A stretch of 64,000 nt of DNA from Phoronis australis (Eukaryota; Phoronida; Phoronidae). The position numbers and the translations under genes were made by a program. Positions 45,881 to 59,098 of this stretch are shown in pieces. The stretch is taken from contig NMRA01000038.1 in assembly GCA_002633005.1 (NCBI GenBank), positions 705,329-769,328 on the forward strand. The letters run 5' to 3'. Within the stretch, counting starts at the first letter, position 1. The number at the start of each line of letters is the position of its first letter. The notes beneath the pieces were generated by a model. The model worked only from the letters and a program-made list of their open reading frames with translations, ran no database searches and was not told where the DNA came from.

Positions 45881-47340
45881 ATGCATGTGACGTTTGAGGG
45901 TAACAAAATACATGGAGATAATATTCCGGCAGTGAAAAGGGAATAGCAAGAATCAGCTGATGATCTGGTCACTGAAATGTAATGTGGTGATAACAAATAC
46001 CTGGAGATGAATCACGTCAATCAAGAAGGGCCAGGGGCAAGAACCTACCCCAACGGCTGACAGCGAAGATGCCAAACACGTCCTAAAGGATTTTACTGAA
46101 TTTCTCAAACCACCCATAAGAAGGGGATATCCTGACTAAGCATGACCAACCTACTGAACTTTTTCCTGCTATTCCCGTCTTGGCTGAACACCCGTTAGTA
46201 CCGCCAATTACCAACATCGAAAATAGACTTAAGCCAGCCTAAGGCTTGGTCATGGGACAGAGCGATGAAGTCAGGTTCCACGACTATGAAAACGTCGATT
46301 TTGAAGTCCAGGTACAGCGTTACAAAATTAACGTCCTGTTAAATTCTGATTTGGAAGAGAGGGACCCGTACGACACTCTAGATTGCAGCGATGAAGACAA
46401 GGCGAGAAATGATGTGAAGAAGAACCCAACGCTCAAGCTAGCCTTAAACCTAGAGGATTCGTAGATGTTGATGATGAAGAACCATTAATAATAGACGAAT
46501 TGTATAATAAGTAGGTCGTGCCAGTTATTGAGGAAGTCTTAGATGAATTTTTCAATTTTGACGAGAGTAGTGAAGAGGATGATCGTTCTGGATACTACAG
46601 CACTGCAAAAAAGACGTAGAGTAACGGCGTCTTTGTGGAAGACAAACAATTACTCACCCCTTCTCACCTTCAGGATACGAGAAAAACCTTTTAACCGGAA
46701 TGCCTGTGACGTTTGAGGCTTTCAAAATGTATGGAAACGGCAAAAGGAGAACTGGGAGAATCGACCCCAACGGCTGACAACAAAGACGCCCCGGATCAAC
46801 ACGCCGTTGCTCCTATTCCAGTTTTGGCTACACTCACGATAACACCGCCTATTAACGATGTCGAGAACGGAACACTCATGCAGTCTCTAACAGTAACAAC
46901 CATATTGGTCGCGAGGTCCTACCCAGCAATATCAATCGCTTTGGGCATACTGATTTAGAAGGAAAGGTCCACCATAACATACCTCATTATTATAATGAAA
47001 ACAAGACGATCATGGACGACCTGCGACATATGGGGATAACATAATACATGGAGATGACATTCCGCCAATGAAAGGCCAGTGGCGAGAATCGACCCCAACG
47101 GCTAATAGCAAAGATGCCAAACAAGTCCTGCAGGATCTCATGGAATTTATATAAATCCGCCCTAGATATCCTGACTACGTATGACCGATCTACTGAATTT
47201 GTTGTTGCTATTCCCGTCGCAGCGGAACTCCAGGTAGCACCGCCATGCCTAAAATACACTTGAGCCAGTTCTAGGTTCATGGGAGAGAGCGATAAAGTTG
47301 CATTCCACATTTAATGATTAAAAAATAGACGTCCTAGTGA
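45880..47340 (+). pseudogene. three decayed tandem copies of a coding-like unit
   Basis: Units near 46030, 46755 and 47085 each read (E.)PTAD/N.(K/E)DA and are followed by (A)IPVLAE..-PP-type wording (46165, 46815, 47205). The best-preserved unit continues from 46246 as MGQSDEVRFHDYENVDFEVQ then YDTLDCSDEDKARND to a stop at 46464. Stops and shifts break all units. Protein family not recognised. Confidence 0.45.
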
Positions 47341-47802
47341 AAAATGGAAAACATCTTTTGAAAGCCCTTTCAAAAGTCTATCTCACAGTGTAGTTGCACA
47401 AAAATTGACAAAACTGAAACATTTTCAATTTTTGTATTTTTGGAAACTGAATGACAAATAACTAAAAAACAGTAAGTCTGAGAAAAAATCGTAACAGTTC
47501 ATTTGAAAGAGTATACCTCAAACAATCCACATGCAAAAATCCACGTCCACCCCTCTTCCTGTTCAAAATGACACCAGAGCACTATTGAAAATGGACAGAA
47601 ATGCGCCGAATCCATTTTGAAAACAACTTCCGATTAAGCAGAACCTGATAATACCTACTCAAAAGAAACTAACGCATGAAAAATTTCAAAGCAATTGGTT
47701 CGACAATGCGTCCTCTACAGGACAAAATGTTTTCGTTCTAAAATCGATGACCCCCAAACGCAATGGTTGATACCTCCGCCATCTTTAACCGGAAGTAAAT
47801 TA

Positions 47803-48182
47803 TATAATACACAACTTTAGTACACGTCTGCTACAATAATCGATAGGCGTTCCAGTTATTCTAGGACTGGAGACTGTGTGTGGTCAACATACTTGGCCAA
47901 AATATTTCGGCAAGTAAAAACAAAAAAAAATACAAATTTTATATAATACACAACTTTAGTACACGTCTGCTACAATAATCGTACCGTCTAAGTCAAAAAT
48001 TGCGCCTCTATGAACATTTGAATCTGATTTCGAAAACAGAATGGCCGCCACGTCCGCCATTTTGAATCTTATCGGGACGAAAAACGATAGGAGTTCCAAT
48101 TATTCTAGAACTGGAGACTGTGTGGGGTCAACATACTTGGCCGAAATATTTCGGCAAGTAAAAACAAAAAATTACAAATTTT
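47803..48182. repeat. imperfect tandem duplication
   Basis: ACACAACTTTAGTACACGTC starts both units (47810 and 47947), and both contain CTGGAGACTGTGTG and ATATTTCGGCAAGTAAAAAC. The second unit has about 108 nt extra in the middle. A TTGGTGAAATTTCATTTCACCAA hairpin follows at 48203-48227 (given here as its 23-nt span; the stem core is GGTGAAAT). Confidence 0.75.
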
Positions 48183-48225
48183 GTGACAAAGTAACATACT
48201 TGGTGAAATTTCATTTCACCAAGTA

Positions 48226-49520
48226 TTGACTACTTCTCCCAGAATTTCGTGGACTTGGGAAGCCACCAGATGTGTTACATCCTCGTCGCTATCCGAAAAA
48301 AATCACGCCGTCATCGACAAAAAGCAGTTCTCTTATATCTGTACGACCGCCAGTATACATCATGCTCTCACCAACCCAACAACCGTTAGCATATATCATA
48401 TCTTTCTGCGTTGTGAAGACGGCATCCTCCCGTCTTTTATCAACAATAACACCATACTTCCATTAGTCATGAAGCGTCTGGACGCGTGCAATAAACTTCG
48501 ATCTTAGAATGAACACATAGTCGTCGTTCAGTCAACAGTCGCTTAATTCGTTCAAGAATTGGAGCTTATCACTTGAATGATATTTTGTCACCTCCAAGTT
48601 GTCTTCGGCACTACCTTTACCATGTACCGAACCAAGCGTCTGCTAGTTCCACAATAGCTCTCTACAACTCTATATTCCACCCTGTGACCGACTGTCAGAT
48701 CATTTTTTTCTTCTGTATAGGACCAACTTACCAGTTTCATATCAAAGCTGCACTTTGTACTCTAACTCGTCGGCAGTAAGCGTATTAATTGTTTTAACAA
48801 GAACACCGCTGCCTTGGCCATTAGACTCGTCAATTCTCACTACCTCACGTTTGTCCTCGCTCAAGCCAGCGTCGGTTAATGATATTTTTCTACTTAGGAC
48901 TCGCAAAAATTAAAACATACGTGTCCAAAACCCGACTGTAGAAATATGTCAGATTGCACTCCTCATCATCATCCTGCTGGACGTGAGACTCACATGCACC
49001 GCTCCCTTTCTCAGGCTTGAATTCATCTCCTTGGCAACCTATTTTTCCGTACTGATCCTCTAGCTTCAAACTCCTCGCCGGGCTCAGTTCTACTAATATT
49101 ACCTTGGACGCCATTAGCCTCAAACGTCTCTACTACATCAACAGCTCTTCTGTGATGAAATCAATTCCCAATTTGATTTCCTTTGTCATCCGTTTTGTCT
49201 CCATTCTGGGTTACGTGACAATCGTTTGCACTACACTTCTCGCTAAGCTTGATGTCGTCTCCGTGGCCATCGATGTATCCACATTGCCATAATTTACCTC
49301 GCCGAGCTAAACATTATGTTCGCTTCGAGGACTCCACTGAACTCAAATAGGTACACCACTCTTCTCCGAGGATAACAATTCCCAATCTGATCCCCGTTGT
49401 CACCCGTTTCGTCTCCATTCTGGTCGACGTGACAATCATTGACACCACACACTTTCTAAAGATAGATCCCATCCTCATGGACATCTATTGTACCACACGG
49501 ATCCTTTCCTCACAATCTTC
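48226..49520 (-). pseudogene. decayed acidic coding-like repeats, minus strand
   Basis: On the minus strand two blocks, near 49440-49370 and 49230-49160, both read NDCHV.QNGD.T.D.G.QIGN, and downstream text (EANGVQGNI, EFKPEKGSGACESHVQQDDD) is acidic. Stops interrupt every frame. Family unknown; possibly a second decayed tandem gene related to the one at 45.9-47.3 kb. Confidence 0.35.
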
Positions 49521-49800
49521 ACAAGAATCAGTTGTGTGAACCTTATATTCTAAGCGAGTGCCAACATAAGCCTCAAATTTTTTTCCTCATAACACTCACT
49601 CTTATCCCTGCTTCCATCGCTACACATAAATGATCGTTAAAACGTCGTAAATATAGTTTTTAGTACTGGGGCCCGTTCCAAGAAAACTGTCCTAGCTAAG
49701 ACAATTCTAAATCTTACGTCAATTTTAAGACAAGTCACAAGTTTGTCTTATGTCCATTCCAAGAAAGTAAGTTCGTCTTAAGTTTTTGACTTATGTTTTG

Positions 49801-49850
49801 TCTTAAGTTTGACGTAGCTTACCGGATGTAGATGTTTCAAAGCTTGGAGG
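49801..49850. repeat. inverted repeat arm paired with 55985-56055
   Basis: TTACCGGATGTAGATGTTTC and its neighbours reappear in reverse complement at 55985-56055 (CATCCGGTAAGTTAGTCGAA region), 6.2 kb away. Upstream of this arm are repeated TTAAGAC/GTCTTA words from 49690. The pair may be the ends of one large element or two solo copies of a MITE. Confidence 0.5.
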
Positions 49851-51397
49851 TGGACAAAGAAGCACTTTCACAGCCGAGCTATCTTGCTTGGTTGCTGGTA
49901 TGATCGAATGTTATGACTATAGACATTTTAATACTGTGGTGTCTATGATAATGACATTATGTCATCGAAATTTTCCAACTCGGTCACATAAAGCGTCAAG
50001 CGTCACATTTGGCTTTAAATAGCATCAAGGTTAGTGTACTAAACTGACTCACCAAGACCGCAGGCCCTGGCCTTGTCACCAGCTCCACCACGGCCAACCC
50101 TTGATCAAGAACGCCCAGACGGCGAATCGAGAATGAAACTTGGCGCGAGAAGCGAAGCCGGACAAGGTGTTACACACTGAGGAAGGACAGGTAGAAGTTT
50201 AGGCCAGTGTCTCTACCAGTTATTGCTGACGAGATTACGTCTATCAATGAAAAACCCATGCCCTTGCTCACGATTAGTAGATGCCGACAACAACGTTCGA
50301 GAGGAGTTCCTAGCAGTAGCCTGCAGAGGTTTGGTGGAGCCCAGGGCGACTTTTTATTGGATGCCCCTCTCTCTACTCAAACGCACGAACCCTTGTACTA
50401 TGATAAGTAAAAAATGGAACATTTAAAACAGAAACTTTATTCAATTTAATTAAAAATCGCTCATCATTTCAAAAATTTTATTTATCCATTGAATGCCCCC
50501 ATGTGGATGCCTGAGGCCCTAGTCCCGTTGCCCCCCTTTCTGCAAGCTACTGATTATTGGTAATAGTCTTACGCGGAATACAGCGGGCCAACCGGTAGTT
50601 GCATACATTGTGGGCCAATTGGATAGGCCCGGTGAGGCTAAGGATATGATGGGGCGGCAAATATAACTGATGACAACTTTAGCGTCAGGGCAATCCCACG
50701 CGAACACGCTCTTAGAGTTACATGTATATACACATATTACATCGGGAATTGCCTAAATCCAGTTATAGGCTGTTCGCACTCAATACAGGTAATCAGAAAC
50801 ACCTTGCCAAAAAAGTAAACTCCTTTGTCCACTTTTTCATGAGCAGTCCAAAGAGAGAAATTTCCCGAATGAAGTATATAAATACAAAGATTCTGAAAAA
50901 TATTCTTTTTATGTGTGCCATTCCGTACTCGTTGTGCGGCGACAAGGCACGATGCTTGCACGTTCATGCGAGTAAGTATGAGCAGGGTGCTAGTGGCACT
51001 GATGCATGTTGACTGCAACTCAGACAAGCAGACTTTTTAGTTGTCTGTGACTACAAAAATGAGATAGTTATTGACAGCGTTTTGAGAAGACAAATCCCTG
51101 GAAGATGGAATTTGGAAGCGTATTAACCTGATTTGTTTCTCGCCATATCAATGCGCAAAGTACTGAAAGTTTAACTTACAACACGTAAATTGAGTTGAAT
51201 GTACTGCGAATTTGTCTTTTGTTGCGTTTCTCTGATTGACAATAGTGAATTGAAAACTTATTGTGTCGTTCACTGCTTAAGGCTGCTCCCAAAAAATACA
51301 GGGTCGATGCCAATTTTTGCTAAATGCAATCAAGAGATTCACTGTTTTAGAAATTCGAACCACCCTTGCGGTATCCTGGCTACGGGCCTGTGCACTG
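49851..51397. other. unassigned DNA between the inverted arms
   Basis: About 60 nt near 50085-50150 (CACGGCCAACCCTTGATCAA) resembles 52165-52225 (CTCGGCCAACCCGCGATCGA). No gene was recognised. Confidence 0.35.
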
Positions 51398-52960
51398 TCA
51401 CTGTGTTTTATTGCAATGTGGCGATTTTTTACTCAGCGAAGCTCCACAACATACACACAGTCCCTTGCCACATGCACCAGTTATACTACTCTTTTTTGAA
51501 AGTGTGAACGTTTTAAAGCATTAAGATACCCTGAAAGATTCGTCTTGTGGCAGCAGTTCAACTGAAAAAAAAATCAAACGCATTTAGTTACATTTGTTAG
51601 GCTAAACCCTCACAAAGAAATCATGAAAAACGGTAAAATATAATTAACAATCAACCCATCAACTAATTCAGGTCCGTATTATTCTAAAATTATTGGCATA
51701 GCACCGTAACTTGAACAACTATTCAGGCCATTGCAATGCAGGAAAAAAATGCGTTCACGATCGCTTTTTTGCGTTCACGATCACCGTAGAGATCACCATA
51801 GAAAATTAACGACTTCGTTCCCGATCGCCGTTGGATTGTTCTAAAACCCCCTCGACTCCCACACCACTCGACCCACTTAACCCACCATCTGTTTCAATAG
51901 AGGTATTTTTGCGCTTTTTACATATGTCATAATCTTAATACGTCTCTGAGTGACTTTCCTTTAAGACTTAAATGCTGTCACGTGGTTGAACAGAGAGGTC
52001 GACGATCATTTGCCAAAATAAAAGCAAAAGAAAAGCACATTCACGTAAGAAAATCGAAGACTTTTATGAAAAAGCTCCGAACAACTGCTGGGGTGTTGTC
52101 TGAGATAAAATCAGTGTAATTCTCATTTGAAAGGTGGGCATTTCATCATGGTTCATGCTCACCTCGGCCAACCCGCGATCGAGAACGCCCGGAAGGCGAT
52201 CGAGAACGAGACCTTGCACCAAAAAATGGCAGACGACGGTGACGTACCCGGTGATTTTAAGTGTCATCTCTACTTAAATAGAGGCCACTTTGGCACCAAT
52301 ACGACAGCATCAGCGTGTAGCTTCTGTTGTGGATCTGAAATAACACTTGGCTTTTGCTTGTTTTTAAAATAAAGTGCCCAGAAAGCAATGGCTTTCGGTA
52401 AAATGCCTTGCGCCACGTAAAAAATTTCTACTTGTTATTAGCAATCCCAGGGTTCTTAAGTAGAGACGTGTGACTTTTGTAGTTAAATCGTCCCTGGTGA
52501 CACCTTTGTTAGTTATGATTTGTGAAACAATTAGAGATATTTACCAATACAAGCGGGTCTTTGTGTGAGACGGCGATTGGGAACGAAGTCGTTAATTCTC
52601 TGTGGGGATCGTGAACGCATATTTTCTCTACATTGGCCTGAATAGTCGTTCAAGTTACGGTATTATGTCAATAATTTTAGAATAATACGGAGCCTGAATT
52701 AGTTGATGGGTTGATTTTTATTATATTTCATGATTTCTTTGTGAGATTTAGACTAACAGACATCACTGATTGCGTTTGATTTTTTTCAGTTGAACTGTAG
52801 CCACACGGCGAGTCCTTCAGGGTGTTAAAGTCACTCTTCAAAAAAGAGTAGTACAACTGCTGCATGTCACAAAGGAGTGTGTATGTATGTTGTGGAGCTT
52901 CGTTCAAGAACTAAAGAAATCGACTTAGTATATGACCACATGGCAATAAAACACAGTGAG
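51398..52960. repeat. large inverted repeat, arms about 400 bp around a 740-bp centre
   Basis: The left arm 51398-51830 and right arm 52571-52960 are diverged reverse complements. Examples are CACTGTGTTTTATTGCAAT versus ATTG/GGCAATAAAACACAGTG, CAACCCATCAACTAATTCAG versus CTGAATTAGTTGATGGGTTG, and GACTTCGTTCCCGATCGCCG versus CGGCGATTGGGAACGAAGTC. No transposase is visible. Confidence 0.75.
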
Positions 52961-53559
52961 AATACAGCAAATAAGACCTTTACCAGCTCTTTGATTGACG
53001 CGTTGCATGCATCAAGAATTTTTTATCGATATAGCAAAACACAACATGAAGCATCGTGCTCAGGAATCAAGACGAATCACTGAGTGTCCCATCTGTGATC
53101 AATGTTTTGCGAAAAGAGTGAGCCTGATAAATTGCGTCACAGCACGAGGACACTCCTTTTTGTGATGAATGGCATATCATGCAAACAGCATGCTTCCTTC
53201 TGTAGGCATAAGAAGTAGAAACGTCTTGAATGAAATCATCAAGTCCAGTGGTGAAGGTTGTTAAGTCACTATAGTTTATTCAGATTTACAGAGTTTATGG
53301 TTGGTACTTGTCTGATGCGATAGCATTTTGACGTTTTGTTTTGAACCTTTTTTCCTCAAGTTTCTTTCTATACTTGTGTTATTTCAACGGTATCTTTAAC
53401 AGAACCAGTAAATTGGTTTTAAGCCTTTTTTGTTTTTGAAGTTCCCCTGTGATGGAATTTGAGTTGCGGCAAATGGTTAATTGTGGTGACAAGACATATA
53501 CGGTATATTTCTTTGAGCACTGTTAAATGTAAATGACAGTGACAATCTCCTTAAGTTTC

Positions 53560-54220
53560 TAGTGGGCTCAACATTGTTTCCATCATCAGCTTGGTCTTCT
53601 TCTTTCTTAAGAGCTCTTTCAATTTTTGTTATATCCGTAGTGTCTGTAACACTACTTATGATAGAAGCATGCGCGCAACAAGCCTAAAAATGGGGGGCTC
53701 GAATTTTTGAGAATGTGGACATTTATTAAGATTGACGGGATACTTCAGAGCTACGAATTGTGTGTTCGCCGAATTTTGGTAGTTCCTGCCTTCTAAGTGA
53801 ACTTTTGTCTCGTTTTCTACTTTTTTCGGAGTTTTTGTTTCTCTGAGGCGGACCTTTTTACTCACTTTATCAAATGGGGGAGGTTCGTTCAAGCGACCCG
53901 AGCCCCGCCCCCTGGCTGACTGCACGCATGACAAGAGCTCTGTTTTTTCACAAAAACTTTAAAAAATTATCACCAATGATACTTCACTTGCATTTAATGT
54001 TGACACATTTCATTGCAGTAGCCTTAAACCAGGTAATATCTGAAAATTCCAGCTCAAAAATTTGAGCAAAATCTGAGACATGAATGCAACAAGGGGCAAA
54101 CATCTTGCCAGTCTATTGTGAAGTCGTACACTTGTTCAATAATTCATGGTTTCAGCAAAGTCCTAGCTGGCCCAAAACTGTTCTTTGCGAAAGACAAAAT
54201 GATTCAGGAATATTCTAAGA
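53560..54220 (-). repeat. decayed coding-like repeat, relative of 43600-44270, with MITE inside
   Basis: Sequence on both sides of the MITE at 53668-53930 follows the copy at 43.6-44.27 kb, which has no MITE at the same place. Confidence 0.4.
53668..53930. mobile_element. MITE family B copy, near-perfect TSD
   Basis: It starts CATGCGCGCAACAAGCC and ends TGACTGCACGCATG. Flanks are AGAAG and ACAAG (4 of 5). Length is 263 bp, and the interior matches 6560-6774. Confidence 0.72.
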
Positions 54221-55984
54221 ATTGTTTCAGTACTATGATGTCGTGGCTACCTGACTTGACTTTCCTCAATTCCTAACTGCTGCCTGCTGGTTTTTGAGCC
54301 TTGGCCCTTGTCTCGTTATTAGGACTGGTCTTAATTTCCTGTAAAGACCCTAACTAGCTCTCATTGTGGATATACTGTATGCCTCCATAACGAAACGTTT
54401 TCGTTGGATTTGAGTTAGATTTTGGCTGATTTTACTGACCGGTGGAGCGATGGTTTTGTGCATACATTTATGCACAGTGGAGTGAGAAATAATGCCAAGC
54501 TCTCCAGTGTTAATTCTACACCAGATTACATCGTCTTAACTTCATTTTAGAAAAATGTGATTACAGGAGTTGATTTCTAAAAAAAGCGTTTCTTGCAACT
54601 ACATACATGTATTAATGCAATCTATTGAAATCAAACGACTCCATGGTTTACAGTAAAACTTTGCATAAATTCTTGTAACCTCATAACGGTTATCCAAAGT
54701 GGAACAGCGTGGAATTGAACGCAAAAATGAACTTGAGAGCGCCTCACGTAGCGTAGTGTTTGCAGTCGAAGGGACTTGTTTACTTTACTTTTGTGCGCAC
54801 AGGCAAGAGAGTTATGGCATATAGATGGCGCTACCTGCATTTATTTGTCCGCCATATTTTTTGGCTCTAAGGGGCTCAGAACGGTTCTCACCGGGTTTTG
54901 CCAGCAAAACACACATAACTGAATTTGTCACCTTTTCTTCACTCCGTCGAAAACTGGATGCAAACAATGACATGTTTTCAGTTATTTCACATAAAAAGCC
55001 TTGCAGATGAGCACAGAAACTTTATTGTGTCTCGTAGTTGTGGCCCTTGTGGCAACGAAAGAAGGGGCAAAAAGCCCAGAATTGGCACTTTTCAACCCAA
55101 AACACCACTTCCCTGCCGATGCACGACTAAAGCCAACATCAGATTCTGAAAGCAAATTTCCAACCAATTTCGAAAATGTGCTTCAAAAGTACTGTCAGTC
55201 GTGTAGTTTTTTGGTAGTTCTGGTGTATTTGAGGGCTACTTGAAATCGCAGCCAATTTCTAAATCGCTACCCAGAAATGCACAATTGCAACCGGGGGCCG
55301 TCATCTTTAAGAAGAGTGCAGCTGCAGCCAAGCAATTGGTCTTTTTTCATTTTCAACATGTTCACAAACACAAACAAAGCACATTCACTGAGCCTACATT
55401 AAATACCTTCCTCCAAAATTCCCCCAACTTTGGCCTACCCCTAAATTTCAATATTTTGGGAGTGCAAATTGGCCGTGGCAGCAGTTAACTGTTCAGTGCC
55501 ACCTAAGTTCCACATCAGATCAAATTTAGCCACTGGCTTGAACCTCGATGACACATTCGAGCAAGCTGCGTCAACTTCACTTTACGAGCTATCATGCATT
55601 ACATGAGACACATAAGTGCGTGGCCACAACCAGTGACCAGAACCTGTAGCGTCTAGTAGACTAGACTGTACCACCTTCTCAACAAGCCGCAGTAGAGACC
55701 GTGACCATCTCATAGTCCCTTCATATGCCTCACACTGATTAAACGATCGCAATCATGTTGATATAAAAACTTTTTGCGCATAGAAGGCCACCTTAGAAGG
55801 CCGTTGGCATCTTCAACTCTTCCCAGCTCTAACAAATAGTTCCGCAATCAAACCTTTTTCGAATAGTCATTCGTGAAGTTGCCAAAATCGGCAGCTGGCC
55901 GTTTTTACACTGCTTGTGCCAGGAGATGTGACGTCAAATTCCCTCGCGAACAAGTTTATTTTTGACTAAAATCTAATATTTGTC
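54221..55984. other. unassigned DNA, several short frames only
   Basis: Short frames near 54.8-55.5 kb (for example one with a hydrophobic start TETLLCLVVVALVATKEGA at 55001) have no supporting homology, splice sites or repeat structure. Confidence 0.3.
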
Positions 55985-56055
55985 TCAGCTTCCAAACTTT
56001 GAAACGTCCACATCCGGTAAGTTAGTCGAACTTGAAAGAAACCTTAAGTAAAAAA

Positions 56056-59000
56056 CTTAAGAAGTGCAGTACACTTATTACCAGGCAAAAATCCGTGCAG
56101 GGGTGATACACCCTATGGGACGGATTTGGATCATAAGCATTTTTGTTTACTTTCTTATGGTAATTACTAAAATGCACTTTAAACAAATTCTATCGCGTTA
56201 GATAGCTTAAAAGTTGGGTACCTGAGTTTTCACTGAAAACAACTAACAGAACTCACCCCAATAATCTCAGATTTTGTGACATTGTAAGTAATTACAGAAG
56301 GTACTAGAAAATGAAATACCTACTGTTTTGTAAAAAGTCACCCAATGTCTTTGTAAAAATGAAAAATAAGTGTCAAGTTGCACCTTAAATTCCACATTTC
56401 GGGTTTGAAGGGTCATGGGGTCATACAAGCAGAAAACATAGAAAACTTGCCCGGATTTGAATGAGTCAATCTCAACTGAAGCCAAATGTTACACTTTGAA
56501 ACTTAATTGTGAGTTTGATCTATCTTAATAGAATAGATATGACATCAAAACCACCGGCAAACACATGTCTTCTTATAGTAATGAGCAATTGTTCAAAGCC
56601 ACCTCAGCCAAAGTGAGCACTTGTGACAATAGCTACTAGTCATCGAAAATGTTGAGTTTTGAGATCTAAAATGCTCAAACGGTTGTTAAATTTTTTGCAT
56701 TTATTTCTTAGCAAATCAAATTCAATAAAATTAGTTTGTTTTTTTTACTGTGAATTACCATTTTGATGAAAAGCTCTTCAGTTGTCTCTAATATCACTGA
56801 AGAAAAAATGGCTGCTGAAGTGGGTGAAGTAGCTAATATAGTGTGTGGCATCATTATATGTGGAGCTTCAAAGGAATACTGAAACCATGCAGCAAGCAAT
56901 TGAAGCACTAACTGATTGAAACAAGTCCATAGCAAGCCATTTGAAATATGTTAAAATCACCGACCCAGTCCCGTTCAGTGACAGTGCTGAAACTGAAAGC
57001 GGCAGCTGATTCTTGCCAGAGTCAGAGTGGGCTTGTTTACAACAGTTTGCTCCCAGAGTGTTTGTTGAAATCATCAAGCTCAGCATGGAATCAGATGGAG
57101 GCCTAGTAAAAGATATGTGCCCACCTTCAACATCAGAAAAGCTCTAAACCAAAGGCCAAGCTTGAGTTTGGAATGTAAGTAGAAATACAGTCAACAAAGA
57201 ATTTCTGGAAGAACGGAATGTATCTATTCCAGTTGGGTCAGGCAAGTTGTTATGCAGGTGCAGGTCATTAATGCTCTATACCTGTTAATAATGAAGTTAT
57301 TATATTCTTTGCTTTCTCAAGATTCTGACTATTGCCAGGAAGCAATTTAAATTTTAAAGAGCCACAAAGGGCACAACCCTACATGAAGTAATAGCGACAC
57401 TTGAGTACTAGAGTAATTTTAGTGTCTACTTCCAGTACAGGCTTGTATTAGTAAAACATTCTCTTTTTCTCCACATTTAGGGTTTGTCGAAATACATTCT
57501 ATTTTATGAATATGCATGTGTAAGAAGTGAAAATTTGGTGTCCATTATCAAAAGATTTAATTGAGCACTTGTCTCCTAGCTAGCCGACACCAGTTTCTCA
57601 TCTAATTCACCTGTTGTCACTTCTGATCGGCCACATTGCTCTATCTGTATTACCAGAGATATATAATTTTCCATACATGCATTGGAATCCCATTACAGTG
57701 GGGCCTAATTTAACATGGCTAAAGTAATAACAATGTTAGGGTCCCTAATAGCTGAAGCCTTCAATTTCAAGAATAACACTGGGGAAAAACATTTTGGGAT
57801 TCAAAATACAGCATTCTATTGGGAGTTGTGTTATGCCTACTTTCCATAAAATTCTATTGCAGGTTTATATGCAGGAATTGTAAGCGTTTACCAAAGAAGT
57901 TAGCCACTGTTGTTGAGTTTACTACAGAAAGAGTACTAGTAAGTAGTTAGTTAATGAATTGGAGTGTTGTTACACAAAACCTTTTTCTGAGATTCTTGGT
58001 TCCAGGATTAAGTGGATCTTGTCAACATTTAATGATCGCAAAACAGTAGTTGTAGTAGAAGATTTATATTTCAATTGTATTGTGGTTGCTTATGAACCTC
58101 GTACACAAATAAAAATGCCGTGCATTCAGCGGATTTTGCGTCTTGGAAGGTTTACTGCGCAATTTCTCCATAGTTACAGGAGTTGCTAACTACAAGGTTC
58201 GCTCATTGACTCAAATATAAACAGGGCTCGTGTGCTTGTAAACTGCACTTTGACGCAAAAACTGGTGACTGGCTCACAAACTCATCTGCTAGGAAACATT
58301 ACTGATAGACTGTAACACTGTCCTTGTATTTGCAGACATGACACTTTGTACGTATGCTGCATTTATTGTCTGTCAACCATGTCTCTCAGTCACAGTAGAT
58401 TTGGCTCCAAGAACTGTGATTTTTGGGTGCATAAGTTATGTTTTGTGAGTTTGGGCCAGAGCTTTTGAGTCAATGGATAGCGTTAACAGACCTTTAACTA
58501 TGTTTATGGTGAGGAAATATGTTCATAAATGCACAGTCTGTTTAGTTCTGTGCCAGTTATTTCACCATACCTGTCAACATTTGAAAATTCCTCTGAGAGG
58601 GAAGACTGCTTGTAATGAAAGCTTAGGTACTCCATGTAGGTCTTAAGATTTTTATAGTACTTTCCAAAGTTACTCCAGGTTGCGTTATTGACCACTGAGG
58701 CAAAGTTTGAAAGGTTCATTTGGCTAAAAATATTGAAGATGCATTGTATTCCTTTTAGCCTGAAAATCCTGTAAAACATAAAATTTTCTCAATCAGCATC
58801 TTGGCATGAAGAGTGTTGGATCTTATCTTAACTTTATGGCTTTTCGAAGCCGTTGCAATGCTATATATTGAAACTGATGGTTTTCCAGGTTTTAGAAGTG
58901 AACTCACATTTTGATTAATTGTCGACGCTTTTGTTTTGAGTGCTGCTTGCACACAATGAGGGTCGCACGCATATGTGAGTGGCCATCATACCAAGTTATT

Positions 59001-59098
59001 TTGAATGATGAAAATAAATTTTTTGGGGAAAGGCTGTTTATGGAAAATATAATTCTTGTGTTTACGGATTAAGTTGCATATAATTGTATTATTTACAG
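56056..59098. other. unassigned DNA left of a terminal exon
   Basis: No domain was recognised. A 76-codon plus frame (57959-58189) and several minus frames have no features beyond length. Confidence 0.3.

Noticed and set aside
55001-55243. Small secreted protein with hydrophobic start
   Set aside because: No supporting promoter, homology or cysteine pattern; one of several equal-length frames in the region.
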